Assembly: GCF_008974325.1 (NCBI RefSeq)
Contig: NZ_BKCG01000008.1
Span: 62,001-126,000, forward strand
Direction of reading: 5' to 3'
From: Patiriisocius marinus
GTDB lineage: Bacteria > Bacteroidota > Bacteroidia > Flavobacteriales > Flavobacteriaceae
DNA: 64,000 nt
A program made the position numbers and the translations under genes. This document shows positions 43,795 through 53,160 of this stretch, in pieces. Every line of letters begins with the position of its first letter. Positions within the stretch are counted from its first letter, which is position 1. The notes beneath the pieces were generated by a model. The model saw only the letters and a program-made list of their open reading frames with translations. It was not told the DNA's origin and did no database searches.

Positions 43795-44682
43795 CTAATC
43801 TATTAGTATTTGCCCTATTCGTGTTATACCACTTGTTTCATGTGTCCAAGAAAAAGTTCCTCCAGAAACAGAGCTACAGGATGAATTCATATATTCAATA
43901 CCAAAAATTAAATTAGATTGCCCTAAATCCCAATTCACTGTACCATTAAAATTACTTTGTTGATTAAATGCTAAAACACCTTCATCAGCTAAACCCAATA
44001 AATTTACAATAGGAATCCAGGGAGTTGCTAAGCAACTAGATGATCCTTGCTCCATAGCTGTATCTGTAAACATAGTATTACCAAAAGTTACCATAACAAC
44101 AGATATAGTAGTTCCGCTTAAATTATTAGGATTTAAATCTCCATTAGCTAAAATATTCCAAGTACCTGAAAATCCTGGATTGGTTGTATCGCTAAAAGTA
44201 CCTGTATAAGATATAGCAACTTTATTACTTCGACTTTTTATAATATACGCATGATAATTTTCTTGAAATAATTGTAGATCATTAATCTCAAACTCATTAG
44301 TATCCCCTTCAACAACTGTAAAACTTGAATTCGCTCCACTAAAAGTATAACGATTTTGTTTCGTCGCTTTAACATTTTGAACTCCCGTAAAAGTTTCAGT
44401 AGTCCCGTTAATTAATTCAATTGTAGCCGTATAAGCAGTATTATTACCTAAATTAACCCAAATTTTCCCTCTTAATTGAGATGTTTTAGACGCAACTACA
44501 CCGTGGTAAATACCTTGGCTTGTAGAATCGAATAATTGATTAGGCGTTTGCTCTTTTGCAGATATACCTATTTGAGTTGTTAAATCTACAGTGTTCTCAT
44601 TAACTTCTAAATTTTCGGTTTGACAACCTGCTAGCAACATACTTCCAAGAATCACTAGGAGTAGTGTATTTTTAAATTTCAT
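43795..44682 (-). CDS. Surface lipoprotein, paralogue A
   Basis: A 295-residue precursor with a lipobox ending MLLAGC (Cys20). The mature protein is beta-rich and shares its whole length with the gene at 45367-46320: the segments SAKEQTPN.LFDST, GIYHGVVAS, GKIWVNLGNN, AISYTGTFS, SGTWNILANG, VMVTFGNT and QQSNFNGTVNWDLG recur with small changes. Such domains look like flavobacterial cell-surface modules, but I know no named family. An inverted repeat (TGATAG...CTATCA, 44697-44718) lies just before the ATG. Confidence 0.75.
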   Translation of the reverse strand: MKFKNTLLLVILGSMLLAGCQTENLEVNENTVDLTTQIGISAKEQTPNQLFDSTSQGIYHGVVASKTSQLRGKIWVNLGNNTAYTATIELINGTTETFTGVQNVKATKQNRYTFSGANSSFTVVEGDTNEFEINDLQLFQENYHAYIIKSRSNKVAISYTGTFSDTTNPGFSGTWNILANGDLNPNNLSGTTISVVMVTFGNTMFTDTAMEQGSSSCLATPWIPIVNLLGLADEGVLAFNQQSNFNGTVNWDLGQSNLIFGIEYMNSSCSSVSGGTFSWTHETSGITRIGQILID

Positions 44683-44696
44683 AAATTTGGTTCTTT

Positions 44697-44718
44697 TGAT
44701 AGGTGTTAAACGCTATCA
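44697..44718. promoter_or_regulatory. Small inverted repeat before lipoprotein A
   Basis: TGATAG-GTGTTAAACG-CTATCA, 15 bases before the ATG at 44682. Could be a leader hairpin or an operator; weak. Confidence 0.25.
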
Positions 44719-44797
44719 TTGTTAGTTGAAAAAATTATTGTTAAAAGTAGATAAAACACAATAAAACTGTTAGCTATATCTAATTATAATTAAAAAC

Positions 44798-44805
44798 TAT
44801 ATTTG
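44798..44805 (+). promoter_or_regulatory. -7 box of the META-domain gene
   Basis: TATATTTG, 20 bases before the ATG at 44826; no clear -33 TTG. Confidence 0.4.
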
Positions 44806-44825
44806 TTGAATACTAATTACAAACG

Positions 44826-45281
44826 ATGGAGAAACTATTAATCCTTATTTTTAGCATAACAGTTATGTCTTGTAGCACTACAAAAACAAACAATACTTCT
44901 AAAAAAAACACAGAAGAGGTTATATTAAATAGCAATAGACTGCACGATATCTGGGTAGTGAAAGAACTATTTAGAGAAAAACTACAAAACATTTCAGATG
45001 AGACACGAAAACAGATAACGCTAGAAATTTTCACAAATGACATGAAAATATTAGGTAATGATGGCTGTAATAATTTTTTTGGAAAAATAATTAAGGTAGA
45101 TGCTTCTAAAATATCCTTTACATCAATAGGAAGCACCAAAAAAATGTGCCCACATATGGAAACATCTAACAATTTCTATAAAGCAATGAATGACATTACT
45201 AACTATCGATTAGAAAAAACGTACTTATACCTTTTAGACGCAAACAATAATGAACTATTAAAACTATTAAAAGTAGATTAA
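44826..45281 (+). CDS. META-domain (HslJ-like) lipoprotein
   Basis: A 151-residue precursor with a lipobox ending TVMSC (Cys16). The mature part is a single META domain: LHDIWVVKEL at the start, the family core GNDGCNNFFGKI, then KISFTSIGSTKKMCPHMETSNNFYKAM and a last strand pair LYLLDANNNELLKL. META proteins occur in heat-inducible HslJ and in secreted inhibitors of unknown target. It lies between the two paralogous lipoproteins A and B and points the other way; its stop faces the stop of B across the terminator at 45309-45346. Confidence 0.88.
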   Translation: MEKLLILIFSITVMSCSTTKTNNTSKKNTEEVILNSNRLHDIWVVKELFREKLQNISDETRKQITLEIFTNDMKILGNDGCNNFFGKIIKVDASKISFTSIGSTKKMCPHMETSNNFYKAMNDITNYRLEKTYLYLLDANNNELLKLLKVD

Positions 45282-45308
45282 CTCTAATAAGATACTTTTA
45301 AGGCAAAA

Positions 45309-45346
45309 AAAAGGGCTAAACAATACATTTATTGCTTAGCCCTTTT
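45309..45346. terminator. Bidirectional terminator between META gene and lipoprotein B
   Basis: AAAAGGGCTAA / TTAGCCCTTTT stem with a 16-nt partly paired loop (CAAT...ATTG). Confidence 0.85.
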
Positions 45347-45366
45347 GTAATCAAAATTACTAATAT

Positions 45367-46320
45367 TTAAGGAACAACGTCAACATATATTTCACCTTGT
45401 CTTACTGTTGCATCAGCTGCAGCGGTCCATGTAAAACTACCACTACTTTCTAAAAGACAACCTAAACCAACCGATTTCCCTAACAAACCTGGAACTTGCG
45501 GATTGATATAAGTTGGAGAACCTATGTACCATGAATCACTATATCCTAAATCCCAATCAACAACACCATTAAAATTACTTTGTTGCTTAAAAGCCATAAC
45601 ACCTTCATTTGGATTTCCACCAAAATCTACGATAGGTATCCAAGCGCTATTGTTCCAACAATTAAAATTTCCAGCTTCCGATTCCATTACTGAATCTACG
45701 AAAGTCGTATTACCAAAAGTTACCATCACTTGAGAGATAGTAGCTCCATTATAACCGTTAGGACTATCTATGCCATTTGACAGCACATTCCAAGTTCCAG
45801 CGAAAGCAGTATTACCTGTTTCATTAAAAGTACCGGTATAGCTTATAGCCATTCTAGTACTTGTACTTTTAATTGCAAAAACAGCATAATCTGAACTATC
45901 TAAAAATTCAACTGCATATATTTCTGGATTATATACACTATTTGCTTTAACTATAAAGCTTCCTTTCTTTCCTTTAAAAACATAATTAGAATCTCCGCCT
46001 CTTGTACTGTTTTCAACACCTACAAAACTTGCTTTTATACCATCTTGCATTTCTACAACAGCAGTAAACTTCGTATTATTACCTAAGTTAATCCATATTT
46101 TCCCTCTAGATTGAGAGTTTTGAGATGCAATAACACCATGGTAGATCCCTTTTTTTGTTGAGTCAAATAAAGGATTGGGTAGTTGCTCTTTTGCATTTAA
46201 AGCTACTTGAGATGTAAGAGAAGCTACTTCGGTTTCTAACACTACAGATTCTTGTTGACAACTAGTAACAATCATACATCCTAATGTCACCAAAAGTATT
46301 GGCATTTTAAATTTCATCAT
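45367..46320 (-). CDS. Surface lipoprotein, paralogue B
   Basis: A 317-residue precursor with a lipobox ending MIVTSC. It is homologous over its full length to paralogue A (43795-44682), with the same order of motifs: LNAKEQLPNPLFDSTKKGIY, GKIWINLGNNTKF, AISYTGTFNETG, FAGTWNVLSNG, VMVTFGNTTFVD and QQSNFNGVVDWDLG, and a longer C-terminal part. Two ATG codons in a row start the frame; the second (46317) fits the MKFK start of paralogue A. Function unknown. Confidence 0.75.
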   Translation of the reverse strand: MMKFKMPILLVTLGCMIVTSCQQESVVLETEVASLTSQVALNAKEQLPNPLFDSTKKGIYHGVIASQNSQSRGKIWINLGNNTKFTAVVEMQDGIKASFVGVENSTRGGDSNYVFKGKKGSFIVKANSVYNPEIYAVEFLDSSDYAVFAIKSTSTRMAISYTGTFNETGNTAFAGTWNVLSNGIDSPNGYNGATISQVMVTFGNTTFVDSVMESEAGNFNCWNNSAWIPIVDFGGNPNEGVMAFKQQSNFNGVVDWDLGYSDSWYIGSPTYINPQVPGLLGKSVGLGCLLESSGSFTWTAAADATVRQGEIYVDVVP

Positions 46321-46460
46321 TTTAAGGTTTGATTAGTTATAATGTGCAAGAATATAGATAAAAGGTATGAAAACCTATTTTAAATCTATCTAATTTTAAC
46401 CTAAATAATTAAAAATGAATAAAATAACCCGATGTAAAAACTACGTAATAACTAGCAAAA

Positions 46461-47156
46461 CTAAATGCGACCTGCTATCCTATCTTTAGCTAATTGTAAA
46501 ATTATGTGAAATTGGTCTTCAAGGTTCATTTCACTATTATCAATTTCAATAGCATCTTTAGCCTTGATTAGTGGGGAGTCTTTTCTAGTTGAATCAATTC
46601 GATCTCTATCCACTACATTTTTAAGTACATCTTCAAAGACAACTTTATCACCACGACCAAGTAATTCTTTGTACCTACGTTCAGCTCTTGTTTGAGCAGA
46701 TGCATCTAGGAAAATTTTAAGCTCTGCATTGGGAAAGACAACAGTACCTATATCACGGCCGTCCATCACCACTCCTTTAGCATCACCCATTTCTTGTTGT
46801 TGAGTAACTAGTTTTTTACGTACCTCACTAACTGTTGCAACAGGGCTTACAAAACTAGACACTTCTAAGGTTCTAATTTGCTTCTCCACATTTTCGCCGT
46901 TTAAATAAACTTCGGAAATAGTCGTTTCTGGATTTTTCTTGAAGCTTATAATCACTTGGTCTAATGAATCTATGAGTGCTTGTTGATTAAAGGATGTTTC
47001 GGATATAAAATTATTGCGCATTGCAAATAAGGTTATAGCACGATACATTGCGCCAGTATCTACATAAATGTAGTCTAACCAATCTGCAAGTTGTTTTGCA
47101 ATGGTACTTTTTCCTGTTGATGAAAAGCCGTCAATGGCAATAGTAATTTTAGGCAT
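46461..47156 (-). CDS. cmk: Cytidylate kinase
   Basis: Cmk phosphorylates CMP and dCMP. The 231-residue protein has the P-loop GFSSTGKST at 10-18, the VDTGAMYRAIT motif that binds the acceptor, DGRDIGTVVFP, and the LID/RARR-like RRYKELLGRG. Length and motifs are standard. Its ATG overlaps the porQ stop by one base (TAATG), so the two are translationally coupled, an arrangement often seen in Bacteroidota. Confidence 0.95.
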   Translation of the reverse strand: MPKITIAIDGFSSTGKSTIAKQLADWLDYIYVDTGAMYRAITLFAMRNNFISETSFNQQALIDSLDQVIISFKKNPETTISEVYLNGENVEKQIRTLEVSSFVSPVATVSEVRKKLVTQQQEMGDAKGVVMDGRDIGTVVFPNAELKIFLDASAQTRAERRYKELLGRGDKVVFEDVLKNVVDRDRIDSTRKDSPLIKAKDAIEIDNSEMNLEDQFHIILQLAKDRIAGRI

Positions 47157-48175
47157 TATTGTAAGTCAATGTTTAAACCAAAGAAACTTGTTGATGCAGC
47201 CGAGTTGTATTTAGAATACGCATAGCTTAATCGCAATTTATTCAATTTAATTCCAAATCCGGCACTAATTCCTGCAAAAGCTCTACGTTCTTCAATGCGT
47301 AGTTCTTCTCCTCTTCTAAAATTGTATCCTAGTCTAATATTAAAACCGCTTTCTGGGAATAATTCAATCCCTACAATTATGTGTCTAATTGCGTGATCAA
47401 AGAAATTTACATTTTCTGCTGTAACATTTCCTTCTAAATCTGTGGTTTCGCGATCTGGATTTGAAAAGGCTACATTCCATCGTTGCATATTCTCTAAAGT
47501 AAAATGCCAACGTAATGGAATTCGTTCTAAAATTTGGGAAGCCCCAAAAATTAACTCGAAAGGGAGTTGTTCTATTTCAACATCATAAGGAGTAATTTGT
47601 GTTCCAATATTACGTGCAACTCCTGTTATTTGTAAATCCCAATCTTCATAAACATACATCAATCCTAAATCCACAGCTACTCCAAAAGAGCTATATTGTT
47701 CTAATTTTGATGAAATAAGCTTAACATTTGCTCCATAATGAAAATTTGTAAATGGTATATTACGTGCGTGTCCAACTGAAACCGCTACTTCTCCTCCACT
47801 AAAATCACTAGTAGGATTCCCTTGTTCATCATACCCTTCAAAATTTCCGTAATTTATATAGGTAACACCTGCATTGATTACTTGTGTTCGTCTGTCCCAT
47901 AAATATGCATATGCTACGGTTCCATAGTTAACATCACCTAAATAGTTGTTATAATTAACTGAAAGTTGGTTATCCATTTCTGGATTTATAGCAGCAGGAT
48001 TAAACAATCCTTGAATGGGATCGTAATCGTAATTAGTTACCGTTTTACCTCCTAATGCAGCTTGACGCGGGTTATTTACCAAATTTAGAAACTGGTATGT
48101 TGACCTTCCCCCTATTTGCGAATACGCAGATACGGTAAAAAGAATACATAAAAAAAATAAAACCTTATGGGTCAT
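47156..48175 (-). CDS. porQ: PorQ, type IX secretion outer-membrane protein
   Basis: PorQ is an outer-membrane barrel of the type IX secretion attachment complex (with PorU, PorV, PorZ). The 339-residue precursor has a signal peptide (MTHKVLFFLCILFTVSAYSQ) and a PorV/PorP-like barrel start, STYQFLNLVNNPRQAALGG, typical of this family, then alternating strands ending in YSKYNSAASTSFFGLNID. A longer frame opens at 48217 but the extra residues are not signal-like, so I chose ATG at 48175. It and porX show that this strain has a type IX system. It follows lon and precedes cmk. Confidence 0.92.
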   Translation of the reverse strand: MTHKVLFFLCILFTVSAYSQIGGRSTYQFLNLVNNPRQAALGGKTVTNYDYDPIQGLFNPAAINPEMDNQLSVNYNNYLGDVNYGTVAYAYLWDRRTQVINAGVTYINYGNFEGYDEQGNPTSDFSGGEVAVSVGHARNIPFTNFHYGANVKLISSKLEQYSSFGVAVDLGLMYVYEDWDLQITGVARNIGTQITPYDVEIEQLPFELIFGASQILERIPLRWHFTLENMQRWNVAFSNPDRETTDLEGNVTAENVNFFDHAIRHIIVGIELFPESGFNIRLGYNFRRGEELRIEERRAFAGISAGFGIKLNKLRLSYAYSKYNSAASTSFFGLNIDLQ

Positions 48176-48236
48176 AGATATGCTGCGCAGGGTAACTTTC
48201 AATGATAACGAATGCAATATTAATTTATTTTCAGCA

Positions 48237-48267
48237 AGGACAAAAAGAGTTTACAACTTTCTGTCCT
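48237..48267 (-). terminator. Hairpin between lon and porQ
   Basis: AGGACA...TGTCCT with a further 5-bp stretch (one mismatch), 25 bases past the lon stop. There is no clear T-run, so it may be a weak terminator or an RNA-processing hairpin. Confidence 0.4.
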
Positions 48268-48291
48268 CACATCAAATAGTTTAATAAAAAG

Positions 48292-50745
48292 CTAGTCTAA
48301 CTTTTTAGCATTCTTTACTTTCTCTTTAGTAAGAGCTAGGTCGAGAACATCACTCATATCTTTCACATAGTGAAATTTTAATCCTTTTAAATATTCAGGA
48401 TTAATTTCTTCTATGTCTCTTCTATTTTCTTCGCAAAGTAAAATTTCTTTAATACGTGCGCGTTTGGCAGCTAGAATTTTTTCTTTAATTCCACCTACTG
48501 GAAGTACTTTACCTCTAAGTGTAATTTCACCAGTCATTGCAATGCTCTTTTTAACTTTACGCTGAGTAAATAATGACACTAATGAAGTTAACATAGTTAT
48601 ACCTGCACTAGGTCCATCTTTTGGAGTTGCTCCTTCTGGAACGTGAATATGGACATTGTATTTATTGAATATTTCAGGATTAAGCCCTAAAAGTTCTGCA
48701 TTAGCTTTAATATATTCCATTGCTAAGGTTGCACTCTCTTTCATAACTTTACCAAGATTCCCAGTCATATTTAAAGAACCTTTACCTTTACTTAAAGTTG
48801 ATTCTATAAACAGTATATCTCCACCTACACGGGTCCAAGCTAAGCCTGTTACTACACCTGCTACATCATTATTCTCATATTTGTTACGCTCCATACGTGG
48901 CGCTTTCAATACCTCAATAATGGTATCATTTGTAATTTTTTTATCGTAAGGTTCCTCCATTGCAATTTTCATTGCAGCATAACGAACCATTTTAGCTATT
49001 TGCTTTTCTAATCCACGAACACCACTCTCACGAGTGTATCCTTCAACAATTTTTTCTAATTGTGGCTTTGCTATTGTTAGGTCTTTTTTAGAAAGCCCGT
49101 GCTCTTTTAATTGCTTAGGCAATAAATGTTGTTTCGCAATTTCAACTTTTTCTTCAATAGTATATCCCGTTACATTAATAATCTCCATACGGTCACGTAA
49201 TGCTGGCTGTATAGTACTTAAACTATTAGAAGTAGCAATAAACATAACTTTAGAAAGGTCGTATCCTAATTCTAAAAAGTTGTCATAGAATGCACTGTTT
49301 TGCTCAGGATCTAACACCTCTAACATTGCTGAAGAAGGATCGCCTTGACTCCCAACCGAAAGCTTATCAATTTCGTCTAAAACAAATACGGGATTACTTG
49401 TCCCTGCTTTCTTTAAACTTTTTATGATACGTCCAGGCATTGCACCAATATAGGTTTTACGATGCCCACGTATTTCTGCTTCATCCCTTAAACCTCCTAA
49501 TGAAATTCTAATATATTCTCGACCTAAAGCTTCTGCAACAGATTTCCCTAAGGATGTTTTACCAACTCCCGGAGGTCCGTACAAACAGAGTATTGGCGAT
49601 TTCATATCATTACGTAGCTTTAACACTGCGAGGTATTCAATAATACGTTGCTTTACATCTTCTAAACCAAAATGATCTCTATCTAATATTTTTTTAGCTC
49701 TTTTTAAATCAAACTTATCTTTTGAAAACTCGTTCCAAGGTAAGTCTAGCATTAAATCAAGATAGTTTTTCTGTATACTGAACTCAGCTACTTGCGGGTT
49801 CATTCGCTGCATTTTAGCTAATTCTTTATCAAAATGCTTTTGTATACTTTCATCCCACTTTTTAGCTTTACCTCTTGTACGCATTTCTTCAATTTCAGCT
49901 TCACTAGAGTTTCCCCCTAGTTCTTCTTGAATTGTTTTCATTTGTTGGTGCAGAAAATAATCACGTTGCTGCTTATTGATATCATTGTGTACTTTAGACT
50001 GAATATCCTTTTTAAGCGAAAGCTTTTGGATTTCAATTTCCATAAAACGCAATGTTTCTAAAGCACGATCCTTTAAATCATTTATTTGAAGTAATTTCTG
50101 TTTCTCTTCAACTGTAATATTCAAATTTGAAGAAACAAAGTTTACTAAAAACGAAGGGCTCTCAATATTCTTAATCGCAAATGATGCTTCACTAGGGATA
50201 TTGGGACTGTCCTTTATTATTGCTAAAGACTTTTCTTTTATACTATCTACTATAGCCTGAAACTCTTTATTGTCAATTGCGGGACGAGCTTCAGCAACAG
50301 CTCTAACAGTTGCAGTTAAGTAAGGTTCTGTTGTAATTACTTCAGCAACACTAAAACGTTTTTTACCTTGAATAATAACTGTAACGTTACCATCAGGCAT
50401 TTTTAAAACCTTTAATATTTTAGCTACTGTACCAACAGTATTAATATCATCTATTCCAGGTTCTTCTTCATCTTCTTCTTTTTGAGATACTACCCCAATT
50501 ATTTTACCTGCTTTATTTGTTTCATTAATAAGCTTAATTGACTTATCTCTCCCCGCAGTAATAGGGACAACAACTCCTGGAAACAACACTGTGTTTCTTA
50601 ATGGAAGTATTGGTAAAATTTCAGGAAGCTCTTCATTGTTCATTGCTTCTTCATCTTCTGTAGACATCAATGGTATAAACTCGGCATCATCTTGAAATTC
50701 CTGTAATGACAAGTTGTCTAATATAGTAAGTTTCGATTTTGACAT
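48292..50745 (-). CDS. lon: ATP-dependent protease Lon
   Basis: Lon degrades misfolded and regulatory proteins. The 817-residue protein has the N-terminal substrate-binding LON domain ([20 protein letters not shown]), a helical domain, the AAA+ module (Walker [19 protein letters not shown] Walker B) and a C-terminal serine peptidase with Ser in KDGPSAGIT and the dyad Lys 43 residues later in [10 protein letters not shown]. It is full length and of the LonA type. A 10-bp palindrome lies 28 bases before its ATG (50773-50782). Confidence 0.97.
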   Translation of the reverse strand: MSKSKLTILDNLSLQEFQDDAEFIPLMSTEDEEAMNNEELPEILPILPLRNTVLFPGVVVPITAGRDKSIKLINETNKAGKIIGVVSQKEEDEEEPGIDDINTVGTVAKILKVLKMPDGNVTVIIQGKKRFSVAEVITTEPYLTATVRAVAEARPAIDNKEFQAIVDSIKEKSLAIIKDSPNIPSEASFAIKNIESPSFLVNFVSSNLNITVEEKQKLLQINDLKDRALETLRFMEIEIQKLSLKKDIQSKVHNDINKQQRDYFLHQQMKTIQEELGGNSSEAEIEEMRTRGKAKKWDESIQKHFDKELAKMQRMNPQVAEFSIQKNYLDLMLDLPWNEFSKDKFDLKRAKKILDRDHFGLEDVKQRIIEYLAVLKLRNDMKSPILCLYGPPGVGKTSLGKSVAEALGREYIRISLGGLRDEAEIRGHRKTYIGAMPGRIIKSLKKAGTSNPVFVLDEIDKLSVGSQGDPSSAMLEVLDPEQNSAFYDNFLELGYDLSKVMFIATSNSLSTIQPALRDRMEIINVTGYTIEEKVEIAKQHLLPKQLKEHGLSKKDLTIAKPQLEKIVEGYTRESGVRGLEKQIAKMVRYAAMKIAMEEPYDKKITNDTIIEVLKAPRMERNKYENNDVAGVVTGLAWTRVGGDILFIESTLSKGKGSLNMTGNLGKVMKESATLAMEYIKANAELLGLNPEIFNKYNVHIHVPEGATPKDGPSAGITMLTSLVSLFTQRKVKKSIAMTGEITLRGKVLPVGGIKEKILAAKRARIKEILLCEENRRDIEEINPEYLKGLKFHYVKDMSDVLDLALTKEKVKNAKKLD

Positions 50746-50772
50746 AATATGTTTTGGGACAATGTGTCACTT

Positions 50773-50782
50773 CTATTAATAG
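50773..50782. promoter_or_regulatory. Palindrome upstream of lon
   Basis: CTATTAATAG is a perfect 10-bp palindrome, flanked by GTGTCACTT and TGGGACCTTGTC, with the words GACAAGGTCCC and GACACATTGTCCC on the minus strand. It could be an operator or stress element; no matching regulator is known here. Confidence 0.25.
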
Positions 50783-50989
50783 TGGGACCTTGTCTATTTA
50801 ATTCGATTTATAAAATAAATTTAGAAAATGCCTGATATACAATACCTTTAGTTGCACTCTCTATTATTATAGACCAATTTGTATGCCATAGCTTAAGGTA
50901 GGGTTTTATTAATATTTCAGAATAAATTTTAGAAAGTGTAACAAACTAGAAACAAGCGTATCTTTATAACACAACCATCAAACAACACA

Positions 50990-51535
50990 GTGTCACTTAA
51001 CCAACAAGACATAACAAGCTTAATTAAATTGTGCCAAGACAATAACCATCTTGCACAATTAGAAATTTACAATCGCTATCAAAACGCAATGTTTAATGTG
51101 TCGTTGAGGATTGTTAAGGATAGAGCTTTAGCCGAAGATGTAATGCAGGAATCATTTATAACTGCATTTTCAAAGCTAAATAGTTTTAAAGGTACAGCAA
51201 CTTTTGGCGCGTGGCTAAAACGTATTGTAATTAATAACAGTTTGACAGCTTATAAAAAAGCCCAAAGGTACACACCTTTAGAAAAGCAAGCCGAAGTAGG
51301 AATTGAAGATAATGACGGAGTCACAGATACAATGCACCATAATGAGCAAATGCAACAGGTTTTAGTTGCTATGAAAACATTAAAAGACAGATACCAACAA
51401 GTATTAACACTTCATTATATTGAAGGATTTGATACGGATGAAATTTCTGAAATTTTCAACATTACAAATGCTACGTGCAGAACTTTATTATCCAGAGCAA
51501 AAGAGAGTTTGCGTAAAAAAATACAATTACAATGA
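50990..51535 (+). CDS. ECF-type RNA polymerase sigma factor
   Basis: A 181-residue extracytoplasmic-function sigma factor. Region 2 covers about 20-85 (EIYNRYQNAMFNVSLRIV, then AEDVMQESFITAFSKLN) and region 4 about 118-175 (LKDRYQQVLTLHYIEGFDTDE, then NATCRTLLSRAKESLRKK). The start is GTG at 50990. It is followed at once by its likely anti-sigma factor (4-base overlap), so it is presumably inactive until a membrane signal releases it. Confidence 0.93.
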   Translation: MSLNQQDITSLIKLCQDNNHLAQLEIYNRYQNAMFNVSLRIVKDRALAEDVMQESFITAFSKLNSFKGTATFGAWLKRIVINNSLTAYKKAQRYTPLEKQAEVGIEDNDGVTDTMHHNEQMQQVLVAMKTLKDRYQQVLTLHYIEGFDTDEISEIFNITNATCRTLLSRAKESLRKKIQLQ

Positions 51536-52074
51536 AAGATGAATTAGATAACTTATTTGAATCCCACAAAGGGACATTTGATACGGCAAAAGCACCGGTA
51601 AATCATCTGGCACGTTTTATGGAAAAACTGCACCAAAAAGAAACAGCTGTAAAAACTAATAATAACTGGTTACGCCCTATTTCTATTGCAGCAAGTATTG
51701 TTTTGATACTATGCTTAGGTACAGTTGGTTTTTCATTAGTTGATACAGAAAATTCGTTTGCATCACTTCCTCCTGAAATGATAAAAACCGAAACATTCTT
51801 TAAATCATCAATTAATACAGAACTACAAAAGCTTAAAGCATTTAATGATCCAGAATTACAAGAAATAATTACCGAAACACTAACCGAAATAGACCTTTTA
51901 GAAGCTCAATACTCAGATTTAAAAGAAGATTTATCGCAAAGCGGAAATGATAACCGTGTAATTGCCGCGATGATTTCGAATTTTCAAGACAGAATAAACT
52001 TGCTTCAAGAAGTACAAGAAACCTTAAAAGATATTACAACTTTAAAACAAAATAACGATGAAAACATATTATAA
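51532..52074 (+). CDS. Anti-sigma factor-like membrane protein
   Basis: A 180-residue protein with a cytoplasmic N-terminal part of about 45 residues, one membrane helix (about 48-66, SIAASIVLILCLGTVGFSL), and a periplasmic helical part rich in Glu and Leu, probably coiled coil (about 95-175). Position right after and overlapping the sigma gene (ATGA) makes an anti-sigma role likely. The start is MKDELDN. The last 17 bases overlap the next gene. Confidence 0.75.
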   Translation: MKDELDNLFESHKGTFDTAKAPVNHLARFMEKLHQKETAVKTNNNWLRPISIAASIVLILCLGTVGFSLVDTENSFASLPPEMIKTETFFKSSINTELQKLKAFNDPELQEIITETLTEIDLLEAQYSDLKEDLSQSGNDNRVIAAMISNFQDRINLLQEVQETLKDITTLKQNNDENIL

Positions 52075-53149
52075 CATACTTGTTTTATGCTTCCTATTTC
52101 CTTTAGTAGCATTCGCTAATAGCGATACCAAATTTAAAGGTAAGTACACCAAAGAAAAAACTGTAAATAAAGAATTTAAAGTACAAGCAGACGCTAGTTT
52201 GACTATTGATAACAAATACGGAAATATCACCATCGCTACTTGGGATGAAAACCGAACTGTTATTGAAGTTATCATTAAAACTAATGGAGATAATGAAAAG
52301 GATGTACAAGAACGACTCAATGACATCTCTATAGATTTAAGTGGTACTAACACTAGTGTAAACGCTAAAACTAATATTGATAAAAAAGAAAATTCTTGGG
52401 GATGGAAAAACAACAAGAGCGTTTCTATGGAAATCAATTATATAATTAAAATGCCCAAATCAAATAGTGTAAACTTATCAAATATCTATGGCGCAATTTC
52501 ATTAGACAACTTGGATGGTAATGCAGATATTACAGCTAAATACGGACAAGTAAATATTGGTAATTTAAATGCTATTTATAATGAGTTGACATTAAAATAT
52601 ATTGATGCTGCAAATATCGATTTTATAAAATATGGAACTATTAATTCGGCATATTCCGATCTTAACTTAAGAAAAGTGGGGGATATAAAACTTTTTGCAG
52701 ATTACACTAAAACCAAAATTGGCTCGGCAGGTTCAATCAAGTATAAAAATCGTTACGGAAAAATTAGAATTGAAGATGTAAAAGACATTAGTGGTGACGG
52801 ATCATATAATGAAGTTAGTATTGAGGTTATATCCGGGCAGTCAGTATTTGATTTACGTTACAGCGGCTTATCTGTTTCTAAGTTTACTGCTTCAGCTAAA
52901 AATGTAACGATTGATGGTAGATACTCTCGTATTAATTTAGGGATTGATTCAAACTACTCTTTTAATCTAGAAGCCGATTTAAATTATGGAAGCCTTAAAG
53001 GAACTGATGTACTTACATTAAAGCCTCAGGAAGGAAAAGGAAGGAGCAAGCACTACGAAGGCTATTATGGCTCACCGTCTTCAAAAAACAAAATTACAAT
53101 TGACTCATCATACGGTACAGTAACATTTAAAAGAATTCAAACTAACTAA
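52058..53149 (+). CDS. Exported beta-solenoid protein (DUF4097-like)
   Basis: A 363-residue precursor with a signal peptide (MKTYYNILVLCFLFPLVAFAN, cleaved about 21). The mature protein is a series of short strand repeats, e.g. LTIDNKYGNITIATWDEN, DGNADITAKYGQVNIGNLN, TINSAYSDLNLRKV and VTIDGRYSRINLGID, the YG/YS.I pattern of DUF4097-like beta-solenoids. It follows the anti-sigma gene with a 17-base overlap, so its output is tied to the sigma operon. Likely an envelope protein; function unknown. Confidence 0.8.
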   Translation: MKTYYNILVLCFLFPLVAFANSDTKFKGKYTKEKTVNKEFKVQADASLTIDNKYGNITIATWDENRTVIEVIIKTNGDNEKDVQERLNDISIDLSGTNTSVNAKTNIDKKENSWGWKNNKSVSMEINYIIKMPKSNSVNLSNIYGAISLDNLDGNADITAKYGQVNIGNLNAIYNELTLKYIDAANIDFIKYGTINSAYSDLNLRKVGDIKLFADYTKTKIGSAGSIKYKNRYGKIRIEDVKDISGDGSYNEVSIEVISGQSVFDLRYSGLSVSKFTASAKNVTIDGRYSRINLGIDSNYSFNLEADLNYGSLKGTDVLTLKPQEGKGRSKHYEGYYGSPSSKNKITIDSSYGTVTFKRIQTN

Positions 53150-53160
53150 AATCACTTATT

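Noticed and set aside
44813-45172. A 119-codon minus-strand frame opposite the META gene.
   Set aside because: The plus-strand protein has a lipobox and the META core; the minus frame is a shadow.
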